Origin: Harmonia axyridis
Taxonomy: Eukaryota; Arthropoda; Insecta; Coleoptera; Coccinellidae
NCBI RefSeq assembly: GCF_914767665.1
Contig: NC_059505.1
Coordinates: 29,571,506 to 29,635,505, forward strand
DNA length: 64,000 nucleotides
Direction of reading: 5' to 3'
The first letter of the stretch is position 1; every line of letters begins with the position of its first letter. A program made the translations under genes and the position numbers. Under the pieces are notes generated by a model, which saw nothing but the letters and a program-made list of their open reading frames with translations, searched no databases and was not told the origin of the DNA. Of this stretch, positions 10,938 through 23,020 are shown one piece after another.

Positions 10938-12602
10938 CAGGGCCCCCGCAAGGGTCATCAACGCCCGCGTGCCGAAAATATTTTGGCGCCCCTTAAAGGG
11001 GGGAAGTGGAGAAAAACGTCGCAGGATAATCGGCAAAAAATGTTTCAGTTTTTGTTAGGAATTTATTTGTAGAAGGGTTTAAAAAACTATCAGCAACCTT
11101 TATTGAATGCCTTAAGAACTTTATGCTGTCAGTTGTTGCATAATACATTTTTTAAATGTTTCATTCTTTAATTCAAGCATTCGATCAAAACAGCATTTTA
11201 TTTTAATTTTGTAATGAAACTGCAGAGTTTTCAAAACCTGAGCTTTATTCTTCTTTAATTTATTCATAATATTATATTAAAATATTAATATTATTATTAA
11301 TAATTATTAAATATTATTCCATACTCCCAGCCATCTTCTCCCTTTGTTGAAGTCTAGCTTTTTTTTGCTCTCGAAATTTTGCACCAGAAGGTCGTTTTCT
11401 CTTGTCTGGCTCCTAGAATTTTAGAAAAACTTGATCCAAAATTGGTAAGGACATTCACCCATGATTTACTTTGCGCCATCCCTTTGAGAATAACCCGTAT
11501 GTGTTCATTTTTATGAATTTAAACCTTAAATCCGAGCCTTTAAACCTAAACGGAGTTAATATTAATAATAATAATAAGTAAAGACCGATCTGAAGCACAT
11601 ACCCTGTTCCTGTTATAATAATTAATTTTTGGCAAAGATGAAATATAATTTTTTAGAATGTCAAACGGCTACGAACATCAAATAAATAATACAGATCCAG
11701 GGTGCATATTAAAAAAAAAAAATTAAGTATAATATGATGGTGGCCCCAGGTAACAAATTCAAAATATCAAAGTCGATTCAATTTTTTCACGTTAACAAAC
11801 AATACTTCCCTATTTGAAGCAAATAAAAATAATATTATAGTATATAGGTATGGGCTAATTTAGGATGTGCACCATTTTAAACAGAAAAAAAAAATCGAAT
11901 TTTATATACTAATAGAAATGCTAATACTGTATGTGGATAGGTACTTACCATTTCATAAAATTTAATTTAATCACAACAAGAAACAGTAAAACAAACCACA
12001 ATTACACAAAATACAAATCTTTCCAATTATCTGAGTATTTTAATTTTTTGCGTCTTGACCTCAACCCCTAAACGTTTCGAAACAAAATAACTATTCTTTG
12101 GATAGGTTTCTGCTGTTATAGCATAGCAAGCAGATTTTGGTAGTTTCAGAAATTCTCTGTAACATGTAGTATTTTTCCTACAGATGGTGGCAAAAGTTTC
12201 AGTAATTCCCCTGCCTAAAAGCTATCGCTTCGGTATTTATGATTGTTTATGCGTTTTAGTGATGATCGAAGAAATGGTGCCAGCCGTCCGGTGCAAGGTG
12301 GTCCATAAAGAAATCCCGTACCGACAAAGGGATGATTATTTATGATTTGTTTACTCGAAAAGAATCGTATAATTGCAATCTGTGGCCGAGGTTATTTTAT
12401 AGGGATTGTGACGTTCGGGAACTTGTTTGGATGTGTAAAAGATGTCTTTGCACGTTTAAAATTGTTGAAAAAATAAAAAAAAACTTTTTCAAAAACCTTT
12501 GGTCTTTCGGATTTTCATGCGGTCTATAAGAGATTTTGGCGCCCCTTAAGAGTGGCGCCCGCGTGCGGTGCACGCGTTGAACGCGCGGTTGCGGGGGCCC
12601 TG
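10938..12602. mobile_element. Non-autonomous hAT element in Copia
   Basis: The ends are CAGGGCCCCCGCAAGG and TTGCGGGGGCCCTG, with an exact 8-bp TSD TGAGTATC at 10930-10937 and 12603-12610. TSD length and CAGGG termini are diagnostic of hAT. Subterminal GC-rich motifs (GGCGCCCCTTAA) also recur inverted. The 1665-bp interior is AT-rich and shows no transposase. It splits the Copia RT/RNase H frame. Confidence 0.92.
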
Positions 12603-12610
12603 TGAGTATC

Positions 12611-13546
12611 ATCATAACAGTTTTGGAATCTACTTAGGTAGTTAACACTGAAACTTATATCAGGTCTTGTACCTGAACTAATGTACAATAAAGCTCCTAT
12701 CAAATTTCTATATCTAATATTTTCATTTTCTGATTCTGCAGGTAACAATTTCAAATTTTGTTCCATTGGCGTTGCAAACAATTTAGAATTTTTTAGATCA
12801 TACCTTTCCCCTAATGAATTTATATATTTGGTTTGGTCTAAAGACAGTTCTCCAATTTTGAAGTCATAATCTATATTAATACCTAAATATGTCTTAATAA
12901 TGCCTAAATCTTTCATCTTGAATCTCTCTTGTAACAAGCATTTTATTTCATTCAACCTTTCTTTATCTCTACAACAAATCAGTAGGTCATCAACAAAAAG
13001 AACTATGTAAATATCATTTTCTTCTTTCAATATATACAAACAGTTATCATTTTTGCTCCTTTCAAATTTCAAATCTCTTAAATATTCATCGAAACAGTCA
13101 TACCATGCTCTTGGACTCTCCCTTAGACCGTATAAAGCTTTATCAAGTTTTAATACTTCATCCGTTCCATCCTCAAAACCTGGAGGTTGTTTTACATATA
13201 CCTCAAATTTGACTTTGCCATTTAAAAACGCTGTTTCCACATCCATTTGATGAATAATTAACCCATTATTACAACAATACGATAGAAGTATTTTCAATGA
13301 TTGCATTTTAGCAACTGGTGAATAAATATCATCAATAAACTCACTTTGTTGATATCCCCTGACAACTAATCTTGCTTTATAAACTTCACCATTTTTTATA
13401 GTATAAACCCATTTTGTATCAAGAATTTTTTTGTCTTTAGGTTTTTCAACAGATACCCATGTTTTATTATTCAGCAAACTATGCATTTTCCTAGTCATAG
13501 CTTCTGTCCATTTCTCATGATTTTCATTTGTCATGTTTTTTGTCAA
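12611..13546 (-). pseudogene. Copia reverse transcriptase
   Basis: Minus-strand frame with WVYTIKNGEVYKARLVVRG, DVETAFLNG, YGLRESPRAWY and the catalytic FVDDLLI (YxDD box), then PYRNLIGALLYISS-type sequence (here RYRNLIGALLY) and RPDISFSVNYLSRF. The frame continues into the hAT, giving a false C-terminus. This is the polymerase that copies the element RNA into cDNA in cytoplasmic particles. Confidence 0.93.
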
Positions 13547-13615
13547 TTTGGAATGTTCGCATTTACATAATTAACATAAACAAAATCATTATCATAGACA
13601 AAATTGTCATCGTTA

Positions 13616-15627
13616 AAGGACCCCGCACGTTTAGTATGGAAAATGGCTTTCCGTGAATTTGGCTGAATTTTTGATATGTTGTAGTTCTTGATGAACTGAT
13701 CAGAAAAGTCCTTAGCCACAAAACTCAAAAATGGACAGTTTTCGAGATATAGAGCTTTGAAAATGGATTTTTTGCAATTTTCGGGGTTTTTGCTCATCAA
13801 TCGGGGAGCTCTCATTTCTGATTGGGATGGAATTTGGATGTTCGGCGGCCAGAACCCGACTGAGAAATGATCTTCCTTGGTTATATTAGGCACCGCCATC
13901 GATAATTTTTTATACACTGCTCCGCATTGGCTATGAAATGAGATACAAAATCCAATATCTTCCATACATCTTTTCATGCCACAAGATAACGCCAGAATAA
14001 TTCACATGACCGAGAATTGTGAGATTTTTTTAAGAGAGACCATAATAACTGAATCCTCATTTATCTGATGTCCAATAATATCAAATATGTTAGCAAAAAT
14101 GTTCATAACCAGGCACCGCGAGCTGTAATGGGGGAAAATGGGAAAATCATAATCATATATCCTCAGGGATAACAATTGTGATCACTATTGATGTCATTTA
14201 CATATGATATGTGATTTGTTTCTTACAAATCTCGATAATCTGACAATGGGGTGCCAAGACATTTTCCTCAGAATGTCTCGAAATTGATGATAGCATCTCA
14301 CAGACAAACGAATCCGTGAAAATGTCTGCAATTTTGATGCAATATAGTACTATGCGGGTAGAATATAGAAGTCCAAGTGTTGGAAGCTAACTATGAATGG
14401 AACTTCCGATATTAACCCACGAATTTTTGAAAATAATTTTTTTTTCTATGAACTTTTTGAACTTCACACATACGAATGAATACTATCTAATAATATGATC
14501 GTTGGCAAAATGAATGAGTAGATCAATCAAAAACAATATAATAATGAGAGTAACATTCATAATAATAACAATAATGATAATAAACAAAAAACTTTTGAAA
14601 TTATATTAGCAATCGCAAGAAATCATTTAGAATATTATGAATCGAATCGAGGGCAAAATTAATGATTTGATAACATAAAACTATATCAACGAACTCTCAT
14701 TATTATATTGTTTTTGATTGATCTACTCATTCATTTTGCCAACGATCATATTATTAGATAGTATTCATTCGTATGTGTGAAGTTCAAAAAGTTCATAGAA
14801 AAAAAAATTATTTTCAAAAATTCGTGGGTTAATATCGGAAGTTCCATTCATAGTTAGCTTCCAACACTTGGACTTCTGTATTCTACCCGCATAGTACTAT
14901 ATTGCATCAAAATTGCAGACATTTTCACGGATTCGTTTGTCTGTGAGATGCTATCATCAATTTCGAGACATTCTGAGGAAAATGTCTTGGCACCCCATTG
15001 TCAGATTATCGAGATTTGTAAGAAACAAATCACATATCATATGTAAATGACATCAATAGTGATCACAATTGTTATCCCTGAGGATATATGATTATGATTT
15101 TCCCATTTTCCCCCATTACAGCTCGCGGTGCCTGGTTATGAACATTTTTGCTAACATATTTGATATTATTGGACATCAGATAAATGAGGATTCAGTTATT
15201 ATGGTCTCTCTTAAAAAAATCTCACAATTCTCGGTCATGTGAATTATTCTGGCGTTATCTTGTGGCATGAAAAGATGTATGGAAGATATTGGATTTTGTA
15301 TCTCATTTCATAGCCAATGCGGAGCAGTGTATAAAAAATTATCGATGGCGGTGCCTAATATAACCAAGGAAGATCATTTCTCAGCCGGGTTCTGGCCGCC
15401 GAACATCCAAATTCTATCCCAATCAGAAATGAGAGCTCCCCGATTGATGAGCAAAAACCCCGAAAATTGCAAAAAATCCATTTTCAAAGCTCTATATCTC
15501 GAAAACTGTCCTTTTTGAGCTTTGTGGCTAAGGACTTTTCTGATCAGTTCATCAAGAACTACAACATATCAAAAATTCAGCCAAATTCACGGAAAGCCAT
15601 TTTCCATACTAAACGTGCGGGGTCCTT
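13616..15627. mobile_element. 2-kb palindromic foldback element, copy 1
   Basis: The termini AAGGACCCCGCACG / CGTGCGGGGTCCTT are flanked by TA (13614-13615, 15628-15629). The arms (13616-14550 and 14694-15627, about 935 bp) are near-perfect inverted copies around a 143-bp spacer. The Copia frame is restored if one TA and the element are removed, which proves the TA target duplication. A frame in the outer arm (MKRCMEDIGF...) is open in both arms but runs into the terminal repeat itself, so I doubt it is a protein. A second copy is at 60190-62213. Confidence 0.9.
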
Positions 15628-15996
15628 TAGCTGGTTTTCTTTTTTCCCTAGTTGACCGTCTTAAATCATTTTCTCTGTTAGTACTATCCTCAGAATGTGC
15701 ATTTTCATTTAATCTAATTTCACTAATATTTTCAAACTTGTTTTCTGAATCAAAATCTATATATGTTGTTCCTTCTTCTATGAAATCAACATGTCTAGCC
15801 ACTATTATTTTATAATTCACTAGAACTCTGTAACCAACATTTTCATACCCTAACAAAATTCCTAAATCCGCTTTTCTATCCCATTTTGAATTTCTTTTTT
15901 GTTCTGGCACTCTCACAAAAACTCTAAATATTTTACACTAGGTTTTTCTCCAAACATTATTTCATATGGAGTTTTATCTTTGACAACTGTATTAGT
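15587..15996 (-). pseudogene. Copia polyprotein segment between integrase and RT
   Basis: The minus-strand sequence contains DLGILLGYENVGYRVL and the basic RRSTREKRKPA stretch that normally precede the RT in copia. It is separated from the integrase by a frameshift near 15916 and is cut by the palindrome at 15627. The rest of the linker (NDDNFVYDND) continues at 13543-13613 on the other side of the palindrome. Confidence 0.85.
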
Positions 15997-16949
15997 TAAA
16001 AGTTTTTCAAATAAGTCGCAGTTTTGATTACCTCTGGCCAAAAACGATTATGTACTTTAGCTTCATCTAACAAACATCTTGCCATATCCATTATATCTCT
16101 ATTGTATTTTTCTGCTGTACCATTCAATTCATGAACGTACGGTGGACAAGGTTCAATATGAATCCCTTTCTCGCTCGCAAATTTAGATATGTTACTATTC
16201 AAGTATTCTGTACCGTTATCACATCGTAACTTATTAATTTTCTTATTTGTCTTATTTTCAATCAAATTAACGTATTTGACAAAGCAATCATAAACTTCAT
16301 TCTTTGACTTAATAACATAGACTTGAGCAACCTTACTGAAATCGTCAATGAAAGTTAAAAAATATTTTTCGCCGTTTAAACCAGTAGTATAATGTGGGCC
16401 ATTTAAGTCAGTATGTATAATTTCTAGAATTTCTTTTGCTCTGGTTCTTTCATTGTTAAATGATAAATTATGCATTTTATTTTTCAAACATATACCGCAT
16501 TTAAAAATGTCACATTCTAAATCACTTGGTAATACTTGTTTTCTACACATAGTTTTCAAATAATTAAAATTTACATGTCCTAATGTTCTATGAAATCTTT
16601 CTTCTACAGAAATATTATTCTTCGATGTATAGTTTATTTCCACTTTAATTATTTGGCTTGTCATATGATATATACCATTTGTTCTGTATGCTACAGCAAT
16701 AACATAACCCTTATCATTGTAAATTTTCGAGATATTACCAATTGATACAATTTTGTTTTTCTTTGTAACTTTTCCATAACTAATTAAATTTTTATCCATT
16801 TCTTTCACATAGAAAACATTCAACAATTTATTCTCAACTATGTTTCCAAAAACATTGAATCCATGTAAAATAGTACCTACTTTAGTTGCTTTCAATATAC
16901 GACCATCAGCTACTTTGACACTAATATTGGTGTTTTGAGAACAATACAT
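15996..16949 (-). pseudogene. Copia integrase
   Basis: It shows the HHCC zinc site (HRTLGHVNFNYL ... CDIFKCGICLKNK) followed by the DDE core: HTDLNGP, LRCDNGTEY and NGTAEKYNRDIMDMARCLL. The domain inserts cDNA into the genome. The upstream join to the protease is broken by several stops and a frameshift over 16945-16980. Confidence 0.92.
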
Positions 16950-16976
16950 TCATGAAAATATTCATCATTATTGACA

Positions 16977-17411
16977 TCATTGATTATTGATATGGTCTGA
17001 ACATCCACTATCTAACAACCACTCGATTTTATCAGTGCAATTATTTGCTTCAAGTAAAGAGTATTCTGAATTAGATTTCACCTCAGTAACCTCTGTATTG
17101 AAACTGCTCATACCAGCTTCTGGATTTCTCTGCTGCCAACCACCTGTTCGATGATGTTGACCTGCACCTCGACTATTACTGTTGTAACGACTACCTCGAC
17201 CATTTCCTCGACCATTTCCTCGGTTCTGCCAATATTGTTGAGAACCACCTCTTCGATATTGCATACCTCCCCTTGGCTGCCAAGAATTTCCATCCGGCTT
17301 CATATTTGGGCATGGAGCTTTGAAATGTCCATACCTTCCACATTTGAAACAGTTTCGTTCTTTTTTTCTTTCGGTCTTGAATACGCTTGCACTGTGTTTA
17401 CCAGTTTCTTC
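16977..17411 (-). pseudogene. Copia gag zinc knuckle and protease start
   Basis: The minus-strand frame has a CCHC knuckle (CFKCGRYGHFKAPC, C-x2-C-x4-H-x4-C) for RNA binding, then an Arg/Gly/Asn-rich stretch, and the aspartic protease signature WLLDSGCSDHI. The frame is the same as gag but is separated from it by an in-frame TAA at 17412-17414. Confidence 0.88.
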
Positions 17412-17966
17412 TTATTCTTTTAGTTCCATCATTCTGATTTTACTTTTCACAAAATCTACATTTTGTTCATCTTCTTTCAACACATCGACTAAGTCTCCAA
17501 CATAGCTCAATGAACTTGGTAACATTTTGATCATATAGCTCAGCTTCTCCTTCTCGGTAACAGTGGCCCCAGCACTCTTTAACTCATTTATAAGTTTTTC
17601 AAATTCGGTGAAAAATGTAGCAGTATCTTCAAAGTCTTTTAACCGCAATCTTTCTAATTTATTTCTCACACAAATTTGTAGAGCTGTCGATTCCTTCAAA
17701 TACATCTCATCAAACTTCTTCATGATCTCGAATGAAGTTTCTTTATCTTGGATAAATTGTAATTGATCATTACTAATTCCGCTATATATTATATTGATAG
17801 CCTTCAAGTCCTTACCATTCCATTCATCTTCTTTGTCGGTCGTTCTAATTCTTCTGGATACGACGTCTTGACAATTCTTCATTTTCAGGATCATTTCAAT
17901 TCTTCTCTTCCAGCATCCATAATCTTTTCCATCGAAAATGGGAATTTTTATAATTTCATCGGCCAT
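17412..17966 (-). pseudogene. Copia gag
   Basis: It starts at MADEIIKIPIFDGKDY (ATG 17966-17964), the usual copia gag start, and continues with W-x-RRIEMILK, IYSGISNDQ and ERLRLKDFEDTATFFTEFEKLINELKSAG-type motifs of the UBN2/gag family. It ends at a premature TAA. It forms the particle shell around element RNA. Confidence 0.88.
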
Positions 17967-18057
17967 GTTGTCGAAGCGTCCTTCTGGAATATTCTGATTC
18001 TTGAAATAAACTAAATCTGACTTACCTTCAACTATTCGATTAATCGTAATGAAATTT

Positions 18058-18078
18058 TCAAACCACGCTCTGCTACCA
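18058..18078 (-). promoter_or_regulatory. Copia primer-binding site, initiator tRNA-Met type
   Basis: Directly inside the 5' LTR the minus strand reads TGGTAGCAGAGCGTGG. TGGTAGCAGAG is the complement of the 3' end of initiator tRNA-Met, the usual primer of copia elements; the last bases diverge. Confidence 0.75.
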
Positions 18079-18621
18079 TGTGAAAATGTGAGGATTTTTC
18101 CGGGATTTTTCAATAATAATAAGAACAATCAGCAACACTAATATTGTTTATTCCCTTTTTTTACCATCGTTACATCAACTCGTACATTTATGAGCTGCTT
18201 TCCAGTCAGGTGCGTGTCACCCCGGGGCTCGGCGCACTAGAGCTTCGAGCCCTTGCTATGAGTGAAACGCGCCAAAACGAAACTGTCAAATTCAACGTAA
18301 ACAAACCAGCGTTCTACAGCTGTCTCGTACTTTATGCGAAGTAACGGTCTTCTTTCTCTTTCACACCTGTCAGGGCTCGAAGCCCCGCAAATGCGGGGGG
18401 TGCTTCAGGGGAAAGGGGAAGGTAACGCGAGGGCTCGACGCCCTGTTTACTGGAACACTACAAGTGCGCTTCGGTACGCTTCGGAACTGTACCGAGGAGC
18501 TCCTGACGTTGGCTGGAAAGCACCTATGATATATTGACTTACGTCAACTTCACTACGGAACATAGAAGAACATAAATGTCATGCTTGAACCATAGAATAC
18601 AAATTTACTTACAACTTGACA
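18079..18621 (-). repeat. Copia 5' LTR, interrupted
   Basis: Matches the 3' LTR on both sides of a 331-bp insertion at 18194-18524. Confidence 0.9.
18194..18524. mobile_element. GC-rich MITE in Copia LTR
   Basis: The ends GCTGCTTTCCAGTC and (inverted) GGTGCTTTCCAGCC match at 12 of 14 positions. TATGA is duplicated at 18189-18193 and 18525-18529; the intact LTR at the other end of the Copia gives the empty site. Much more GC-rich than its surroundings, with internal palindromes such as GGGCTCGACGCCC. No ORF of note. Confidence 0.8.
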
Positions 18622-18730
18622 GTGGGATCGCGCGATTCATGCAGGCCGTATTTTATAAGGTACCGACTACCGAGTTCTAACGCTATCCTGTATTTATATA
18701 TATATATATATAGGTGTATAATGTTCTTTA
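18622..18730 (+). pseudogene. Jockey-like LINE RT, last part (after Copia)
   Basis: The LINE frame resumes as VGSRDSCRP ... RLPSSNAILYLY, the usual C-terminal block of jockey-type RT, then runs into a (TA)n stretch at about 18697-18714. The piece joins the 9933-10134 fragment through the GTGGG duplication. Confidence 0.75.
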
Positions 18731-19500
18731 AAAAAACGTAAATGAAGTGCCAAAAATATCCGATTCTCATTCATACCAAACGAGACATGGAGCGGTGGGT
18801 GCCAACAAACCGAGAGTTATTTTTTGTATAACTATATATGAATCATTGATATATCTATATATACATTATCAAAAAGCCCAATTACCATATAATGGTGTAG
18901 GGTGTTACATTTCAAATTAATAAATTTTCATTATATAATTTTAATTCGGAGCTCCGTAATCAAACTCGATATACTTGGAAATAAGGAGCGAGAAATTATT
19001 TTCAACAGTGTATACCATATTTGTTATGTGTACACTGAACGAGAAAATCATTGATACGAAATGCTTATTTCCTCTTTTACCGATTAAAAAAACAAAGCAA
19101 GTAGTAATCGAAAGTTTAATGTTTGCTGATTATATATCCCCCCAAGAAATTATTCCACAATTTTATCAGATATTTCAATTTCTTTGAAAGAAGGATTTTT
19201 TCAATATTTTGTTGTATTCACATAATAAAATACCCATATTTCAGACGATTACAAAAATATTGTTTGTATATTAAATTCGTTTTGCCAGAACTCAATCGAG
19301 AGCATTCTAATCCGCATTCTCATAAGCCATTGAAAACAAACTCATTTCACACGAATACAAAAAAACTATGTATTTCCCCATTGACCAAATTCGAGGTATT
19401 CTGAAGAAACTGAAAATACTTTTAATCAGATCAATACAAGCAATATCGGAAATTCCCGCAAAACAACATCAAACCCTACGAAGGTTTACCTCCCCCAAAA
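18731..19500. other. AT-rich region, no gene recognised
   Basis: It holds short open frames, none recognisable. The part from about 19240 to 19500 may be degenerate upstream sequence of the P-element/THAP fragment that follows. Confidence 0.3.
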
Positions 19501-19530
19501 TAGAGATTTCTGTTTTCCTTCTCCTATTGA

Positions 19531-19972
19531 TGAGTTCATCTTCACCAGAAACAAATAATGTTTCTGCAGATAGCTCTTACATTGCAGATCTGGTAGATCT
19601 TCCATCTATTGATGAGTTTGAGGACGGAAGAAGGAAGAAAAGTATGGAAGAAGAAATCAAATCGTTGAAAGAAAAACTACAGAAATCGAGCAAAAAAACA
19701 ACAATCTGAAAACCCAAGTGACTGAAGCTGAAAAAAGAATAAAGAAACTCCAGGTTTCAAGAAAAATGCAGCCAGATACAACACTTTTGCCAGAATTTTC
19801 AAGAGCTATAGTTGCAATGCAATTCAAATCTCAAAAACGGAAATTGTGGACGACTGATGAGAAGAAAACGGCTCTTAGCATATATTATAAGGGACCTGCT
19901 ACGTATAAATTTTTGCTTAGCAAAAACGTTGTTTTACCAGCCATTTCTACATTGAAGAAATTCAATGCTTAA
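19531..19972 (+). pseudogene. P-element/THAP9-like transposase fragment
   Basis: Two overlapping frames together give an acidic coiled coil (EEEIKSLKEKLQK then QKNNNLKTQVTEAEKRIKKL) followed by LPEFSRAIVAMQFKSQ, WTTDEKKTALSIYY and YKFLLSKNVVLPAISTLKKF. This coiled coil plus helix-turn-helix arrangement is the N-terminal half of P-element-type (THAP9-like) transposases. A one-base frameshift lies near 19690, and the catalytic part is missing after 19972. Confidence 0.65.
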
Positions 19973-20931
19973 CGCCGATCTGAGAGGGGAAACTTATATG
20001 GAATTTTATATTTTATTTTTCATGAAAAATCTCTTTGCAAACCAAAATTCGATATAATTTGAATCAAATATTCAGCTGAAAAAGTCTATTCACGTCCTAT
20101 CACAAAACAAATGAGATTTTCACAAAAAAGAGAATAGTTTTTTTAAATCAAATTTTCTTTTTCTTTTGGCAGTATTCCAATATTTGAGTTACCTATTTGA
20201 GGTAGATAACCTTGACATGAAACTATTCACTGATAACAATTTTACATAATCAATTAATTAAATTTGAAATTCTCTTTTCGAAAAACTAAAAAATAATCTT
20301 ATATGTACTTATTTTCCTCCAATCACAGTATTTCTTTTCAAACGCAAATCAGATCATACATTTCCTTCACGATTTTCATTTCAGATAATCCGGTCCAGAG
20401 ATATCGTGATCACCGCAAAATTGTTTTTTTTTTGCGGAGCTCTAGGAGATCGGCGATAGCAACATTCGCGAAGATTATTGTGACAAATAAAAAATATGTT
20501 AATATAAGGTTATTATAATATGTACACCAATTTTCAAATTAATAAATTGAATAGTCTGCGCGAAAAAAATTCTTGAAAATCCGTCTTTTTGAAGCCTTCT
20601 AACTGTATGTAAGCCCTCAATAGAATGAGCGAAATCCGATAACATAAACAAACCCCGTTACGACCAAAGCAATAAAATCCCAAGCTCGAAACCTGGGTCA
20701 TAAACTCAGTCTATTCAACATGGAAGTGTTTCTACTTTACTTGGCTCCGATTATTTACTCTTCACGTTAAGTTTTATACCCAATGTAGAAACCTCTTTAC
20801 CGACAAATGATTATAGAAATAGCCGCCTAGAGGGCGCATTAGGATGGACCCAAAAATTCTGAGTTTGCCACATACGCACATCCAATGCCCTTTGCAGGGC
20901 GAGTAATCAACTATCTTCTCCTTAAACAATG
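19973..20931. other. AT-rich region, no gene recognised
   Basis: No convincing ORF, RNA gene or bounded repeat. Short frames such as 20303-20518 are not recognisable. Confidence 0.3.
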
Positions 20932-23020
20932 CTTGTACATATATTTTAACCGAAGATTCTTGGGGTCAAAAGAAACACTTTTTTCATTTACCATTTTTTC
21001 CGATTCGGCCCTGTTAAAAAGATATAGCCATTTTAAATTTTCATAATGAGCTAATTCACCCCTGGTAACCGGAACACTGAAGTTTTCGCAAGTATAAGAT
21101 ATACAATTTGAACCTTGGAAATAAGCTACTAGATTGGAAAAACCATCATAAACTCACTTTCAACATTCCATTTGTTGAACAAAGTAGTATTTTTAATACA
21201 ATAAATGAGTTATCCCAATTTCACTGACGATAAAGATTAAATATTTTTCTCTTGATTTTCTATTTCATTTTCGATAATCATAACGAATTGAGCTCGCTAC
21301 CACCCATATTAGCTTAGCTCTGATATTCATAATTCATATCCATTCATTTATTATATCGCATTTATAATATATCGTTGTTTATTTGATTTCGTACTAGAAT
21401 TGCAATTTATCCTTACTTTCTCAAATAAATAATATTCATCTGTGACAGTTCTAACACAGACTAGTAGTCTGTGGTTTTAAGTTTGAACCTCAAATTTCGA
21501 GTGTTGCAAATTTAAACACAACAGTTCGAATAATCTATGTTCTAACTTCTAACCTAAAATCGAAAATATTCATTTAAAGTTTACACTGTTATTGTCTTAT
21601 GATATTTGATATTATATTTGCATAAAATGAAAATCATCGAAGATTTGAAGAAACCCAACAGAATATTGGAGTTCCATACATATTTTCAAGAAATTTAAAA
21701 ACAATTTCCAAAATAATGGTGTGGATACAAAATAAATGAGTATGCATTCTGATAGAGAGTAATTCCTTTATGAAATGAAGCATTTGATTTGTGCCAACTA
21801 TCTCATAAAAATAATGATCTGCATCAATATTTTTGAAGCCATTAGTGTGAAAATATGGAAATGAAGTTTTATGGCTCTGTAATCAATGGAAAATGTTAGA
21901 CTCCACTTGTTATGAAATTTGTTCTATAATATGTACCTGCATTATAGCCAACTCTACTTGATTCATCTTGATTTCGCCATTGAAAATAAATGAGAAGTAA
22001 TTAATATAAATATCCACAATTGAATATCCTGTTTCTTTCAACTCACCTATTTGTTTTCATATTAAAACAATTATGGCACTCTTGGAAGTATGTCCATCAT
22101 ATGCTTTAGGATGAATTTATGAAGTAGCAAAAGAATAAAAGTATTTAATCTCAATCACATGAAAATTTGTCTAGTATGTACTTAGTGGTATGTTTCGATG
22201 TGAGTTTGAATGACCACAAGAAGAATACAGTATTGTTCGATGGCAGTCTTTAGTGTGATATTGATTGTTGTCATTAAAATAGGACTATTTTGTGAAAACT
22301 TTTTTAAACATGGGCTTGATGGTAAATCTGGACTTTTCAAAATAGAATGTTGATTTTAATGAAGTATCTTATTATCTGAGCTGTGTCAAAGCTCAATAAT
22401 TTGTAATCAAATAGAAGAGTTGAGGTGAGCTTATTCAAATAACTTCATTTTCAAACTAAGTTGGCTAGTACTTCAATTTTAAAATCTGAGACATGACATC
22501 ATATTAAATATTCATTTCTGTGGTTTTTTTTCCACAACAGAACAGAGTTGCATTTAGCCAAAGTACCCAATTTTTTGAATTTCACAGATAATTTTTTTTT
22601 TAAGATCAAGTTACTCGAAAACGGCGCTTTGTACGAGAAAATATGAGGAATACTTTTATTTTTCAAATTAGCCAAATATTCTTCAATGAACGTTCAAATT
22701 AATTTTAAGAGTTGGGTTCTTAGATTTTCTGGTATTTTTATGTTATGTAATGTTCATAATGAAGAAACTCAAAGATGTGTAGGGAATCTTGTGTTCGGAG
22801 AAGATGTATCACATCAAGGAAAAGCTATATTCCAAAAATCATTTCCTTCAATAGAACCATTTACGAGATATAGCCGAAAATCACATTTTTTTATCGATTT
22901 TCAACAGCCTGTATCTTAGTAACCGGACCGAATCGGAAAAAACTATAAAGGAAAAAAGTGTTTCTTTTGACCTCAGGAATCTTCGGTTAAAATATATGTA
23001 CAAGTCAAAGACTCACCATG
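20932..23020. mobile_element. Foldback MITE family F (GTGAGTCTTTGACTTG ends), copy 1
   Basis: The right end reads ...ATATATGTACAAGTCAAAGACTCACCATG; the left end starts at TTGTACATATATTTTAACCGAAG, so about 20 bp of the left end are missing. The ends pair over about 100 bp including the motif TTCCGATTCGGCCC. It is collinear, in opposite orientation, with the copy at 31322-32426, but carries about 980 extra bases (about 21442-22425) that I cannot classify. Confidence 0.7.

Larger units (their letters stand above)
10135..18621 (-). mobile_element. Degenerate Ty1/copia retrotransposon with nested insertions
   Basis: The element runs on the minus strand between two LTRs (10135-10341 and 18079-18621) that begin TGTGAAAATG and end CTTGACA on the plus strand. 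A 5-bp TSD GTGGG lies at 10130-10134 and 18622-18626, inside a LINE frame that resumes after the element. The order on the minus strand is LTR, primer site, gag, protease, integrase, RT, RNase H, polypurine tract, LTR, which defines Ty1/copia. Several frameshifts and stops disrupt the polyprotein, and three further elements are inserted in it. The LTRs remain similar, so the insertion is not very ancient. Confidence 0.93.
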
